A stretch of DNA of 64,000 bases, taken from positions 2,228,001 to 2,292,000 of the forward strand of contig NZ_CP007202.1 of the NCBI RefSeq assembly GCF_000941055.1, read 5' to 3'. This document shows, one piece after another, positions 49,908 through 59,998 of this stretch (the stretch's first letter is position 1; every line of letters starts with the position of its first letter). The notes under the pieces are model-generated. The model was not told where the DNA came from and searched no databases. It saw nothing but the letters and a program-made list of their open reading frames with translations. This stretch comes from Siansivirga zeaxanthinifaciens CC-SAMT-1. GTDB lineage: Bacteria > Bacteroidota > Bacteroidia > Flavobacteriales > Flavobacteriaceae. The position numbers and the translations under genes were made by a program.

Positions 49908-52586
49908 TTAAAAACTATAATTTAGTTTAGCATAGTAAAATGAGCCACTAAAGCCCATTTGTACAGAATCCCAATAGCCTCCAGCTTCTGTCCAGTCATC
50001 TTGCTGATCTGGATAAATATTAAATAAGTTGTTGCTACCAACGTTTAATTTTAAGCTTTCAGATAGTTTAAAGCCTAAGTTTAAATCGGTAACAATTTTG
50101 GCACTATATGTATCGGTTGCAGCTTCAATAAGTTGGTCGAAACCACCATAGTTCGCAGGATCTTCAAACATTTGAAAGTCTAATAATTCAATCTCACTAA
50201 AACGCGTAAATGTTAATGCCGTATCAAACCAGCTTTTATCATAATTAAGATTTAAGCTTAATTTACTTTTTGGAGCCGATGCCAATAAAAAGGCTTTATC
50301 GCGCTCACCAAAGAAAGTTTGTTCATCTAAAGCACCATTTTTTACTTTATCAATTTTCATGTCGTTAAAGTTTCCTAAGAATGAAGCACCAAATGAGCTT
50401 CCATTGTCTAAAGTAGTTTTCCATGCTAGAATTACATCTAAACCAGTTGTTTTTGTGTCGGCACCATTAGCAAAAAATTGTGCAGCTTCAACATTATCTA
50501 TTTGTGGTGCATCAAAGTTTCCTGTTAATACAATACGGTCTTTTACTTTAATAAAATACCCATCGACAGTTGCTGTGAAATCTCCAAATTTAGCTGTAAA
50601 ACCTAAAGCGCTGTTTAAGGCTTTTTCTTCTTTTAAAGGCCCAATACCAAACGATGCTGTTACAGGACTGTTGTTAGGCGATAGTAAAGACTCTAAAGCT
50701 TGTCCGCCCACAAAGTTGGTAAACTTTAAGTTGTAATAAATTTGCGCTAACGATGGCGCTCTAAAACCAGTACTTAACGACCCTCTAATATTAAAATTAT
50801 CGGTAGCTTTTAAACGAGCTGCTAGTTTACCATTAATAGTGCTTCCGAAATCGCTAAAGTTTTCAAAACGTGCTGCTGCGCTTAACAAAAAGGCATCGGT
50901 AATATCGAATTCTGCATCGGCGTATAAAGACATGTTGCTTCTTCCGCGGTCTACAACATTCGCAGGACCATAACCCGGAAACCCTTGCGAACCTCCTGGT
51001 CTAGGATTGCCCATATCGTCTTCGGCTTGTGTTTGATTTGCAGGATCGGTTATTAAAATGCCGTTTTCGGTGTAAATTCCATAAGAAGCTTCTTCACCAG
51101 CATAAATTTCAAATTGTTCGGTTCTGTATTCTGCTCCAAAAGCTAAGTTCATACCACTTAATACATCATCATAATACTTAGAGAAATCGAAGTTTATGGT
51201 ATTCTGACTTAAGCTATGGCCACCGGCATCAAAATCGGTTGGAGAAATATCTTCTAAAGAAGCATTTAATGTTCCTTTAATAAAGTAATGAAAATCGTTT
51301 TTACCGTAGGTATTACTTATGTCTATTTTCCATCCAGAAGCTGTTGTTGTTCTCATACCTGCAGAGATGGAACTATCTATAATATTTGAAGTAATTCTAG
51401 GAGTAAATCCGTTTGGATAAATAGATTCTACAACACGCTCACCGCCATTTCTTGTAAAGGCATAAGCATCGGTATCTCTGTAATTTCTACCACCAAAGGC
51501 ATAGAATTCGGTATTTTCTGAAACAGGAATTAACACGTTTCCAAAGAAATTAAACGCATCGATAGCCGCTTCACCAAAACCTTTTCTAAATTCAAATGCA
51601 GGTCGTAAGGTTTTGTTTTTACTTAAATATTCGGTTGTGAAATTAGCGTAGCCTTCTTTACCTATTTTAAATCCGTAATTAGCGGTTACTTTTACAGAAC
51701 CACCATCAAAATTTTTATCTTTTCCAATAGCATTACCATCTTTTTCGGTATCTAAGCGGAAGCCATCGGTATTCCAAGCACCATATTCGCCAAAAGCACT
51801 AATATCGACATCGGCGTTTGTATTATAAGCACCATAACTTACACTTCCTGTTAGTTCGTCGATATTATCTTTTAGAACAATATTGATAACACCAGCAATG
51901 GCATCAGAGCCGTATTGAGCCGAAGCACCATCTCTTAAAATTTCGATGCGCTTAATAGAAGCTGCTGGGATGGCATTTAAATCGGTACCCGTATTACCAC
52001 GACCTCTGGTACCAAAAATATTTATTAACGACGATTGGTGTCTGCGTTTTCCATTAATTAATACTAAGGTTTGGTCTGGACCTAAACCACGCAGCGATGC
52101 AGGATCGACATGGTCGGCACCATCTGAACCCGATTGTTTGTTCGCATTAAACGAAGGCGCGGCATATTGCAGCATTTCGTTAATTTCAACCTTACCAACT
52201 TGGGTTGTAACATCGGCAACATCAATAACATCAATGGCAACAGTCGTATCGACTGCAGTTCTTTTAGGGCTTCTTGAGCCTACAAGTACCACTTCATCTA
52301 AATTTACACCATCTTCTAATGTAACATTTATTGTGGTTTGTCCGTTAACTGCAATGCTTTTTGAATTAAATCCAACATAACTAAAAGTTAAGGTCGCATT
52401 TTTACCAACTGTAATCATGTATTTCCCATCAAAATCAGAAATAACACCATTAGTTGTGCCTTCCTCTATAACATTAACACCCGATATGGGCATACCTGAA
52501 GTATCGACTATGGTACCCGAAACATTTTGGCTTTGAGCGATGTTAATACTAAATAGTAATAATAAACAAGCGTAAAGAATTTTCAT
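49908..52586 (-). CDS. TonB-dependent receptor, 892 residues, substrate unknown
   Basis: Outer-membrane transporter. A signal peptide (ACLLLLFSINIAQSQ) leads to a CarboxypepD_reg-like domain (VSGTIVDTSGMPISGVNVIE), then the plug: MLQYAAPSFNANKQSGSDGA, LRGLGPDQTLVLINGKRRHQ and LRDGASAQYGSDAIAGVINI. A long barrel follows, ending FYYAKLNYSF with the terminal Phe. This is the broad iron/vitamin/sugar receptor type with the SDGADHVDPASLRGL text found in proteobacterial and flavobacterial receptors. No SusD-like gene or other partner is adjacent and no exact -7 element was seen in its upstream region, so neither substrate nor regulator can be named. Confidence 0.93.
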   Translation of the reverse strand: MKILYACLLLLFSINIAQSQNVSGTIVDTSGMPISGVNVIEEGTTNGVISDFDGKYMITVGKNATLTFSYVGFNSKSIAVNGQTTINVTLEDGVNLDEVVLVGSRSPKRTAVDTTVAIDVIDVADVTTQVGKVEINEMLQYAAPSFNANKQSGSDGADHVDPASLRGLGPDQTLVLINGKRRHQSSLINIFGTRGRGNTGTDLNAIPAASIKRIEILRDGASAQYGSDAIAGVINIVLKDNIDELTGSVSYGAYNTNADVDISAFGEYGAWNTDGFRLDTEKDGNAIGKDKNFDGGSVKVTANYGFKIGKEGYANFTTEYLSKNKTLRPAFEFRKGFGEAAIDAFNFFGNVLIPVSENTEFYAFGGRNYRDTDAYAFTRNGGERVVESIYPNGFTPRITSNIIDSSISAGMRTTTASGWKIDISNTYGKNDFHYFIKGTLNASLEDISPTDFDAGGHSLSQNTINFDFSKYYDDVLSGMNLAFGAEYRTEQFEIYAGEEASYGIYTENGILITDPANQTQAEDDMGNPRPGGSQGFPGYGPANVVDRGRSNMSLYADAEFDITDAFLLSAAARFENFSDFGSTINGKLAARLKATDNFNIRGSLSTGFRAPSLAQIYYNLKFTNFVGGQALESLLSPNNSPVTASFGIGPLKEEKALNSALGFTAKFGDFTATVDGYFIKVKDRIVLTGNFDAPQIDNVEAAQFFANGADTKTTGLDVILAWKTTLDNGSSFGASFLGNFNDMKIDKVKNGALDEQTFFGERDKAFLLASAPKSKLSLNLNYDKSWFDTALTFTRFSEIELLDFQMFEDPANYGGFDQLIEAATDTYSAKIVTDLNLGFKLSESLKLNVGSNNLFNIYPDQQDDWTEAGGYWDSVQMGFSGSFYYAKLNYSF

Positions 52587-52874
52587 ATAAATGTGTTTTT
52601 GAGTTAGTTATTGCTAATTTATGTTAAAAAAATGTGAAATGTGTGTTTTGGGTGATTTATGTTTGTTGAAAAACTAGAAAAACATTCATTTTTTTGGTTT
52701 TAAATTAATAACTGAGTTGATATTTTTAATTTTTTTTATTCAAACTATAAAAATGATGCATATTTAATGACGCTTGTTTTTTGACAAATTAAAGATTTTA
52801 CCTATTTAAAAACACCCCAATTAATTTAAAACATTATAAATTTAAATTTATACCAAATTAAAGCGAAGTATATT
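52587..52874. other. AT-rich intergenic region between divergent receptor and ychF genes
   Basis: About 290 bases with very low GC. I see repeated TGTGTTTT-like words on the left side, several long T- and A-runs, and no hairpin terminator, open frame or exact leftward -7 element. It must hold the receptor promoter. Confidence 0.5.
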
Positions 52875-52882
52875 TATATTTG
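52875..52882 (+). promoter_or_regulatory. -7 element for ychF
   Basis: TATATTTG matches TAnnTTTG exactly, 18 bases before the ychF ATG. No clear -33 element was found. Confidence 0.5.
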
Positions 52883-52900
52883 CAGCCTTAAAATATACAC

Positions 52901-53995
52901 ATGAAAGCAGGCATTGTAGGATTACCTAATGTAGGGAAATCGACTTTATTTAATTGTTTATCTAACGCAAAAGCGCAAAGCGCAAACTTTCCTTTTTGTA
53001 CTATAGAACCTAATGTAGGTGTTGTAAATGTTCCAGATCCACGTTTAGAGAAATTAGAGGAATTGGTTAAACCTGTACGCGTACAACCCGCAACGGTAGA
53101 GATTGTTGATATTGCAGGTTTGGTAAAAGGTGCTAGTAAAGGAGAAGGTTTAGGAAACCAGTTTTTAGCCAATATTAGAGAAACCGATGCTATTTTACAT
53201 GTTTTACGTTGTTTTGATAACGATAATATTGTGCATGTAGATGGTAATGTAAATCCTATTAGAGATAAAGAAACTATCGATATGGAGTTACAGTTAAAAG
53301 ATTTGGAAACCGTCGATAAAAAATTAGATAAAGTTAAGCGTGCGGCTAAAACAGGTAATAAAGAGGCGCAAAAAGAAGAAGCTGTTTTATTAAAAATTAA
53401 AGCAGGTTTGGAAGCCGGAATATCTGTTAGAGCTTTAGAATTTTCTGAAGAAGATTATGTTGATTTTGTGAAACCTTCTCAATTTATTACAGAAAAACCA
53501 GTAATGTATGTTTGTAATGTTGATGAAGGCTCTGCAGTTTCTGGAAACGCTTATGTAGAACAAGTACGAGAAGCTGTTAAAGATGAAAAAGCCGAAGTAT
53601 TAGTTTTAGCCGTTGGTACCGAAGCCGATATAAATGAGTTAGATGATTACGAAGAACGCCAAATGTTTTTATCTGATATTGGATTGGATGAAGCAGGTTC
53701 GGCAAAATTAATTCGCGCTGCATACAAGCTTTTAAACCAGCAAACTTATTTTACTGCCGGTGTGAAAGAAGTTAGAGCATGGACTATTGATATTGGAGCA
53801 ACAGCACCACAGGCCGCTGGAGTTATTCATTCCGATTTCGAAAAAGGATTTATTAGAGCCGAAGTTATTGGTTACGACGATTATGTTGCTTATGGCAGTG
53901 AATCTAAAGTTAAAGAAGCTGGTAAAATGCGTGTTGAAGGAAAGAATTATATTGTAAAAGATGGCGATATTATGCACTTCCTTTTTAATGTTTAA
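52901..53995 (+). CDS. ychF: Redox-regulated ATPase YchF (Obg-like)
   Basis: Universal ribosome-associated P-loop ATPase of 364 residues. G1 [18 protein letters not shown]3 [20 protein letters not shown] and NVD in [10 protein letters not shown] (the altered NKxD position that favours ATP) are visible. A long coiled-coil insertion and the C-terminal TGS domain ([19 protein letters not shown] and ending DIMHFLFNV) complete it. The Cys in [20 protein letters not shown] is in the usual place. It has a single-gene layout with its own -7 element and a strong terminator downstream. Confidence 0.98.
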   Translation: MKAGIVGLPNVGKSTLFNCLSNAKAQSANFPFCTIEPNVGVVNVPDPRLEKLEELVKPVRVQPATVEIVDIAGLVKGASKGEGLGNQFLANIRETDAILHVLRCFDNDNIVHVDGNVNPIRDKETIDMELQLKDLETVDKKLDKVKRAAKTGNKEAQKEEAVLLKIKAGLEAGISVRALEFSEEDYVDFVKPSQFITEKPVMYVCNVDEGSAVSGNAYVEQVREAVKDEKAEVLVLAVGTEADINELDDYEERQMFLSDIGLDEAGSAKLIRAAYKLLNQQTYFTAGVKEVRAWTIDIGATAPQAAGVIHSDFEKGFIRAEVIGYDDYVAYGSESKVKEAGKMRVEGKNYIVKDGDIMHFLFNV

Positions 53996-54016
53996 CAAAC
54001 GTATTATTAAATATTT

Positions 54017-54049
54017 AAACCCGATGTTCATTATTTGAACATCGGGTTT
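54017..54049 (+). terminator. ychF terminator
   Basis: A perfect 14-base stem, AAACCCGATGTTCA with TGAACATCGGGTTT, and a five-base loop, followed by a T-rich stretch. Confidence 0.9.
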
Positions 54050-54122
54050 TATTTTTTTTTGAACATCGTAATTTTTAAATTATTAATTAATCTGATACGA
54101 ATCACAAAAGTATCTTGGTTTC

Positions 54123-55022
54123 ATGAAATCAAAAAAAGACTTTCTTTACGGTGTTCTAGTCGGTGTTTTAGGCGTTGTGCTTTTCTCATCGAAAGCGGTC
54201 ATGGTTAAATTGGCTTACAATTATCAAGCCGATGCGATTAGTCTTTTGTTGCTTAGAATGTTGTTTTCTTTCCCTTTTTATTTAGCTATTTTATATAACT
54301 ACAGAAACACTAAAACCGATATTACCATTGTAAAGAAAGATTATTTGTGGATTATATTTTTCGGTTTCGTTGGGTATTATTTAGCTAGTTATTTCGATTT
54401 TGTGGGTTTAACCTATATAAAAGCAAGCTTAGAGCGTATTATTTTGTTTTTATACCCAACCTTAGTAATCCTTTTAAATAAGATTTTTTTTAAACAACCA
54501 ATTACCAGAATTCAGGCGCTTGCAATTATTTTAACCTATTTGGGTGTAGTTATAACCTTTTGGGATGAAGTTGCAATTTCTGGTGCTTCCAGTTATTTGG
54601 GCGGCTTTTTTATTTTATTAAGCGCCATTACATATGCATCGTATTTGGTTGGTAGCGGCTGGTTAATTCCGAAATTCGGGGTTATTAAATTTACGTCTTA
54701 TGCCATGCTGGTATCTTGTTTTTGTGTTTTTATTCATTACCTAATCATAAGTAATGTGAATCTTTTTTCGTTTTCTTGGCAGGTGTATGTTTACGGATTT
54801 CTAATAGCGCTCTTCGCTACCGTAATACCTTCATTTTTAGTTTCTACCTCTATAAAAATGATAAGTTCTTCAAATTTTGCTATTGTTGCAGGAATCGGAC
54901 CTATTTCAACCATTATTTTGGCTGCCATATTTTTAAATGAAACATTAACACTTTTGCAGTTTTTTGGTGCATTGGTTGTAATTTTAGGTATCTTGCTGGT
55001 ATCTATTAAAAAATCTAAATAG
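54123..55022 (+). CDS. EamA-family (DMT) transporter
   Basis: Inner-membrane exporter or importer of 299 residues with ten hydrophobic helices in two five-helix EamA repeats. Typical text includes SKAVMVKLAYNYQADAISLL at helix 1/2, RIILFLYPTLVILLNKIFF, and the second-repeat SFLVSTSIKMISSSNFAIVA followed by GPISTIILAAIFLNE, the usual ending signature. Substrates in this family range from amino acids to metabolite intermediates and cannot be guessed. It lies 123 bases before parE on the same strand but with a gap that suggests a separate promoter. Confidence 0.92.
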   Translation: MKSKKDFLYGVLVGVLGVVLFSSKAVMVKLAYNYQADAISLLLLRMLFSFPFYLAILYNYRNTKTDITIVKKDYLWIIFFGFVGYYLASYFDFVGLTYIKASLERIILFLYPTLVILLNKIFFKQPITRIQALAIILTYLGVVITFWDEVAISGASSYLGGFFILLSAITYASYLVGSGWLIPKFGVIKFTSYAMLVSCFCVFIHYLIISNVNLFSFSWQVYVYGFLIALFATVIPSFLVSTSIKMISSSNFAIVAGIGPISTIILAAIFLNETLTLLQFFGALVVILGILLVSIKKSK

Positions 55023-55145
55023 CTGTTAATAAAGGTTCTCAACAAATTAGAGAATATATTGTTAATTACTTTGTGTAAAGGCTGTTTCTTTTTTTATTTT
55101 GATATATTATATTAGCAACAAATCCCGATATCTTACTAGAATTAT

Positions 55146-56996
55146 ATGGCAGAACAAACCAATTACACCGAAGACAATATACGTTCATTAGATTGGAAAG
55201 AGCATATTCGTATGCGACCAGGAATGTATATTGGTAAGTTAGGTGATGGGTCTTCACCAGATGATGGTATCTATATTCTATTAAAAGAAGTTTTAGACAA
55301 CTCCATAGACGAGTTTGTTATGGGAGCCGGAAAAACGATTGAAATTTCCATTCAAGGAAATAAAGTGATCGTTAGAGACTACGGACGTGGTATTCCGTTA
55401 GGAAAAGTTGTCGATGTAGTTTCTAAAATGAACACCGGAGGAAAATACGATTCTAAAGCATTTAAAAAGTCTGTAGGATTAAATGGTGTTGGTACAAAAG
55501 CAGTTAACGCCTTATCTTCTTTTTTTAGAGTAGAGTCTACACGTGATGGAAAATCAGCCTCAGCTGAATTTGAAAAAGGAAATCTACTTAACCAAGATCT
55601 TTTAGAAGACACATCAAGACGTAAAGGAACGAAAGTATCTTTTGTTCCCGACGAGCTAATCTTTAAAAAATACAAGTTTAGAAACGAGTATGTTGTAAAA
55701 ATGCTTAAAAACTATGTGTACCTAAACCCAGGGTTAACCATCGTTTTTAATGGAGAAAAGTATTTTAGCGAACATGGTCTTAAAGATTTACTTTCAGAAA
55801 ACATAAATGAATCCGATCGTTTGTATCCAATCATTCATTTAAGAGGTGAGGATATTGAAGTAGCGATTACACACAGTAAAACACAATATAGCGAGGAGTA
55901 TCATTCTTTTGTAAACGGACAAAACACTACACAGGGCGGTACGCATTTAAATGCTTTCCGTGAAGGATTTGTTAAAACCATTAGAGAATTTTATGGTAAA
56001 AACTACGATGCTTCCGATATTAGAAAATCTATAGTAAGTGCTATCGCCATAAAAGTTATGGAGCCTGTTTTTGAAAGTCAGACAAAAACAAAATTAGGAT
56101 CTACCGATATGGGTGGCGATTTACCAACCGTGCGCACCTATGTGACCGATTTTTTAAAAAAATACTTAGATAATTTTTTACATAAAAATCCAGAAGTTGC
56201 CGAAAAGCTTCAACGTAAAATTTTACAAGCAGAACGGGAACGAAAAGAACTATCTGGAATTAGAAAATTAGCAAAAGACCGAGCTAAATCGGCCAGTTTG
56301 CATAATAAAAAATTACGCGACTGTCGTGTTCATTTTGGAGACACTAAAAACGAACGTAGTTTAGAATCTACACTTTTTATCACCGAGGGAGATTCTGCAT
56401 CGGGAAGTATAACAAAGTCGAGAGATGTAAACACGCAGGCGGTATTTAGTTTAAAGGGGAAGCCTTTAAATTGCTATGGCCTTAGTAAAAAAATAGTTTA
56501 CGAAAACGAAGAGTTTAATCTCCTTCAGGCCGCATTAAACATAGAAGAATCTTTAGAAGATTTACGATATAATCATGTGGTAATTGCCACAGATGCCGAT
56601 GTAGATGGTATGCACATTCGCTTGTTATTAATAACGTTTTTTCTTCAGTTTTTTCCTGAGGTAATTAAAGAACGTCATTTGTACATATTACAAACGCCTT
56701 TATTTCGTGTTAGAAATAAAAAGGAAACCATTTATTGTTATTCTGAAGAAGAACGACGTAATGCTATTGAAAAGTTAAAACCAAAACCAGAAATTACTCG
56801 ATTTAAAGGTTTAGGTGAAATATCTCCAAATGAATTTAAACATTTTATTGGAGAGAATATTCGTTTAGATCCGGTGATGTTAGACGATAATATGTCTATT
56901 GAAGATTTATTGTCTTTTTATATGGGAAAAAACACCCCAACAAGACAAGAATTTATTATAGATAATTTGAAGGTAGAATTAGATATAGTGGAATAA
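55146..56996 (+). CDS. parE: DNA topoisomerase IV subunit B
   Basis: ATPase subunit of topoisomerase IV, which decatenates daughter chromosomes. The 616-residue chain has the GHKL ATPase domain with [15 protein letters not shown] (N-terminal), [28 protein letters not shown] and [14 protein letters not shown] (ATP lid). A transducer region follows, then the TOPRIM motifs: [23 protein letters not shown] and [14 protein letters not shown] (DxDxD). [16 protein letters not shown] is near the end. The length fits ParE rather than the longer proteobacterial GyrB. parC follows after a 312-base gap that includes a tiny gene. Confidence 0.94.
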   Translation: MAEQTNYTEDNIRSLDWKEHIRMRPGMYIGKLGDGSSPDDGIYILLKEVLDNSIDEFVMGAGKTIEISIQGNKVIVRDYGRGIPLGKVVDVVSKMNTGGKYDSKAFKKSVGLNGVGTKAVNALSSFFRVESTRDGKSASAEFEKGNLLNQDLLEDTSRRKGTKVSFVPDELIFKKYKFRNEYVVKMLKNYVYLNPGLTIVFNGEKYFSEHGLKDLLSENINESDRLYPIIHLRGEDIEVAITHSKTQYSEEYHSFVNGQNTTQGGTHLNAFREGFVKTIREFYGKNYDASDIRKSIVSAIAIKVMEPVFESQTKTKLGSTDMGGDLPTVRTYVTDFLKKYLDNFLHKNPEVAEKLQRKILQAERERKELSGIRKLAKDRAKSASLHNKKLRDCRVHFGDTKNERSLESTLFITEGDSASGSITKSRDVNTQAVFSLKGKPLNCYGLSKKIVYENEEFNLLQAALNIEESLEDLRYNHVVIATDADVDGMHIRLLLITFFLQFFPEVIKERHLYILQTPLFRVRNKKETIYCYSEEERRNAIEKLKPKPEITRFKGLGEISPNEFKHFIGENIRLDPVMLDDNMSIEDLLSFYMGKNTPTRQEFIIDNLKVELDIVE

Positions 56997-57011
56997 AAGA
57001 ACCTTAAATTA

Positions 57012-57050
57012 TTAAATTGTTAATTTATGAAGCTTAAAATAACAATTTAA
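57012..57050. repeat. Inverted repeat between parE and parC
   Basis: TTAAATTGTTA (57012-57022) and TAACAATTTAA (57040-57050) are perfect inverted repeats around a 17-base loop. The stem is AT-rich and lacks a following T-run, so it is not a strong terminator; it could be an operator or a weak RNA hairpin. Confidence 0.5.
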
Positions 57051-57096
57051 TAATAAAGTTTCGTTAAAGTTTTACATGTAAACAAAAGTTTAGTAT

Positions 57097-57104
57097 TAAA
57101 TTTG
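57097..57104 (+). promoter_or_regulatory. -7 element for the small ORF and parC
   Basis: TAAATTTG matches TAnnTTTG exactly, 58 bases before the small ORF and about 205 before parC. Confidence 0.5.
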
Positions 57105-57162
57105 TAACGCAAAAATTAGAAATTTAATAACTCCTCATATAAGAGGCCTAAACAAATAAGTC

Positions 57163-57309
57163 ATGTTATACACTAAAGAAGAAAAACAAGGTTCAAAAAG
57201 ATCGTACGAATATTTACACTACAATGCTATTGTAGAAAATACAAAGAAAGAAATAAAAAAAGGCAGAACGATGTTAAATTCGAGCCTGAAAAAAATATGT
57301 AATAATTAA
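57163..57309 (+). CDS. Possible 48-residue basic protein overlapping the parC start
   Basis: An ATG at 57163 opens 48 codons ending in TAA at 57307-57309, and that stop shares a base with the parC ATG (TAATG at 57307-57311). The product is strongly basic and helical (EEKQGSKRSYEYLHYNAIVE, then NTKKEIKKG and LNSSLKKICNN) with about 13 Lys or Arg and no membrane segment. A -7 promoter element lies 58 bases upstream. Overlap of stop and start usually means translational coupling, so it may be a real small protein or a leader that sets ParC translation. I do not recognise a family, and the gene may also be fortuitous. Confidence 0.45.
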   Translation: MLYTKEEKQGSKRSYEYLHYNAIVENTKKEIKKGRTMLNSSLKKICNN

Positions 57310-59990
57310 TGATTGAAGACAGCGACGATTTAATTAACGAACAAGAAGAACCAAAGGAAACCATTACCCGTGTCACGGGAATGTATAAAGATTGGTTTTT
57401 AGATTATGCATCTTACGTTATTTTAGAACGTGCTGTACCAGCCATTGAGGACGGGTTTAAACCCGTACAAAGACGCATCATGCATTCTATGAAAGATTTA
57501 GATGATGGGCGTTATAATAAAGTAGCCAATATCGTCGGCCATACCATGCAATATCACCCCCATGGTGATGCCAGTATAGCCGACGCTATGGTTCAAATAG
57601 GTCAAAAAGACCTTTTAATTGACACCCAGGGTAACTGGGGAAATATTCTTACCGGCGATAGTGCAGCGGCTTCTCGATATATCGAAGCACGTTTATCAAA
57701 ATTTGCACTAGACGTTGTTTACAATCCAAAAATTACAGAATGGCAGGCTTCTTACGACGGACGTAGAAAAGAGCCTGTAAACTTACCAGTAATGTTCCCT
57801 TTATTGTTAGCACAAGGGGGCGAAGGTATTGCTGTTGGGCTTTCAACAAAAATATTACCACATAATTTTATAGAACTTATAGATGCTTCTATAAAACACC
57901 TTCAAGGGAAACGTTTTACCATACTTCCAGATTTTCCAACGGGAGGTGTTGCCGATTTTTCAAATTATAACGATGGACTTAGAGGCGGACGTGTTCGTGT
58001 TAGAGCTAAAGTGTCTCAATTAGACAAAAATACGCTTGTTATAACCGAATTGCCTTATGGTACCACAACATCTTCTTTAATTGATTCTATTTTAAAAGCA
58101 AATGAAAAAGGAAAAATTAAGGTTAAGAAAATTGAAGATAATACGGCTGCCGAGGTAGAAATTTTAATTCATTTACCATCAGGTTTATCGCCAGACAAAA
58201 CCATTGATGCGCTTTTTGCATTTACAAGTTGTGAAAGTTCTATTTCGCCCTTAGGTTGTGTTATTGAAGACAACAAGCCGCTTTTTATTGGTGTTACCGA
58301 AATGCTGCGTAGAAGCACCGATAACACGGTACAGCTTTTAAAACAGGAACTGGAAATTCGATTAGGCGAGTTTGAAGAACAATGGCATTTTGCTTCATTA
58401 GAACGTATCTTTATTGAAAATAGAATATACCGCGATATCGAGGAAGAAGAAACCTGGGAAGGTGTTATAAGCGCCATCGACAAAGGACTTCAGCCACATA
58501 TAAAACATTTAAAACGTCCTGTAACCGAAGACGATATTGTTCGTTTAACAGAAATTCGAATTAAACGTATTTCTAAATTTGATATTGATAAAGCACAACA
58601 AAAAATTGATGCTTTAGAAGAAGAAATTGCCAAGATTAAACATCATTTAGCAAATTTAATAGAATACGCTATTGCTTATTTTACCAGACTTAAAAAAGAA
58701 TATGGCCCGGGTAGAGAACGTAAAACAGAAATTAGAACCTTTGACGATGTTGATGCGACCAAGGTTGTTATTCGAAATACGAAGCTTTATGTAAATAGGG
58801 AAGAAGGCTTTGTTGGTACTTCTCTTAGAAAAGACGAATACGTTTGTGATTGTAGCGATATAGATGATATTATTGTGTTTACTCGCGAAGGTAAAATGAT
58901 GATTACAAAAGTAGATGCTAAAACATTTATAGGTAAAGATATTATACATGTGGCTGTATTTAAAAAGAAAGACAAGCGTACCATATATAATTTTATCTAT
59001 CGCGATGGAAAAGGTGGCCCTTCATATATTAAACGTTTTGCTGTAACAGGTGTAACGCGCGATAAAGAATACGATTTAACAAATGGTAATAAAGCATCAA
59101 CAACCTTGTATTTTTCTGCAAATCCTAATGGCGAGGCAGAAGTTGTAACTATTTTATTAAGACAGGCAGGAAGTATTAAAAAACTTAAATGGGATATCGA
59201 CTTTGCCGATATTTTAATTAAGGGCAGAGTTTCCAAAGGTAACCTCGTAACAAAATATCCGGTTAAAAAAGTTGAATTAAAAGAAAAAGGTGTATCTACC
59301 TTAAAACCTCGTAAAATCTGGTTTGACGATGCTGTACAACGCTTGAATGTTGATGGCAGAGGGGAATTAGTAGGTGAGTTTAGAGGCGAAGATAAAATAT
59401 TGGTAATCAATCAAAAAGGAATTGCTAAAACCATCACTCCAGAAATAACTACACATTTCGATGACGATATGATTGTTATGGAAAAATGGATTCCTAAAAA
59501 ACCAATTTCAGCCATTTATTATAATGGTGAAAAAGAGATGTTTTACGTAAAACGATTCTTAATTGAAAATGAAGGTAAAGAGGAATTGTTTATTTCAGAT
59601 CACCCAAACTCCCGATTAGAAATTGTTTCAACCGATTGGAGACCCATTGCCGAAATTGAGTTTACTAAAGAACGAGGTAAAGACCGAAAAGATAATTTAG
59701 AAGTTAATTTAGAAGAATTTATTGCTGTTAAAGGCATTACGGCCATAGGGAACCAATTAACTAAAGAAAAGGTAAATCAAATTAATTTATTAGATCCCTT
59801 ACCATACGAAGCTCCAGAACAAGTACAAGCCGATGAATTAGAGGTTGTAGAAGAGGAAGAAATTAATACTTCTAACGAATCTAATACTGATGATGCCGAA
59901 TCTGTTAAAAAACAGCCCCCTAAGTCTTCTCATGATGACGACCTGCCAACTGGTGGTTTAGACGATAAAGGGCAGATTACATTATTCTAA
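57309..59990 (+). CDS. parC: DNA topoisomerase IV subunit A
   Basis: DNA-cleaving subunit paired with ParE. The 893-residue chain shows the breakage-reunion domain: FKPVQRRIMHSMKDLDDGRY, HPHGDASIADAMVQ, SAAASRYIEARLSKFALDVV with the catalytic Tyr, and LLAQGGEGIAVGLSTKILPH. A coiled coil (DIDKAQQKIDALEEEIAKIK) and a degenerate beta-pinwheel C-terminal domain follow, without the GyrA-box, which supports ParC rather than GyrA. The last 60 residues are acidic and low complexity (EVVEEEEINTSNESNTDDAE). It starts at the ATG 57309-57311 overlapping the small upstream ORF and is separated from the convergent terC gene by eight bases. Confidence 0.94.
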   Translation: MIEDSDDLINEQEEPKETITRVTGMYKDWFLDYASYVILERAVPAIEDGFKPVQRRIMHSMKDLDDGRYNKVANIVGHTMQYHPHGDASIADAMVQIGQKDLLIDTQGNWGNILTGDSAAASRYIEARLSKFALDVVYNPKITEWQASYDGRRKEPVNLPVMFPLLLAQGGEGIAVGLSTKILPHNFIELIDASIKHLQGKRFTILPDFPTGGVADFSNYNDGLRGGRVRVRAKVSQLDKNTLVITELPYGTTTSSLIDSILKANEKGKIKVKKIEDNTAAEVEILIHLPSGLSPDKTIDALFAFTSCESSISPLGCVIEDNKPLFIGVTEMLRRSTDNTVQLLKQELEIRLGEFEEQWHFASLERIFIENRIYRDIEEEETWEGVISAIDKGLQPHIKHLKRPVTEDDIVRLTEIRIKRISKFDIDKAQQKIDALEEEIAKIKHHLANLIEYAIAYFTRLKKEYGPGRERKTEIRTFDDVDATKVVIRNTKLYVNREEGFVGTSLRKDEYVCDCSDIDDIIVFTREGKMMITKVDAKTFIGKDIIHVAVFKKKDKRTIYNFIYRDGKGGPSYIKRFAVTGVTRDKEYDLTNGNKASTTLYFSANPNGEAEVVTILLRQAGSIKKLKWDIDFADILIKGRVSKGNLVTKYPVKKVELKEKGVSTLKPRKIWFDDAVQRLNVDGRGELVGEFRGEDKILVINQKGIAKTITPEITTHFDDDMIVMEKWIPKKPISAIYYNGEKEMFYVKRFLIENEGKEELFISDHPNSRLEIVSTDWRPIAEIEFTKERGKDRKDNLEVNLEEFIAVKGITAIGNQLTKEKVNQINLLDPLPYEAPEQVQADELEVVEEEEINTSNESNTDDAESVKKQPPKSSHDDDLPTGGLDDKGQITLF

Positions 59991-59998
59991 ACGCCTTA

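Noticed and set aside
50359..50736. 125-codon plus-strand frame inside the TonB receptor
   Set aside because: Shadow frame; the receptor reading is full length with plug and barrel motifs.
51946..52380. 144-codon plus-strand frame inside the TonB receptor
   Set aside because: Shadow of the receptor plug region; Ser/Thr/Val-rich product without recognisable motif.
57012..57050. Inverted repeat considered as a parE terminator
   Set aside because: The stem is purely AT-rich apart from one G-C pair and no T-run follows.
58997..59410. 137-codon minus-strand frame inside parC
   Set aside because: Antisense to the ParC C-terminal domain; no promoter and no family similarity seen.
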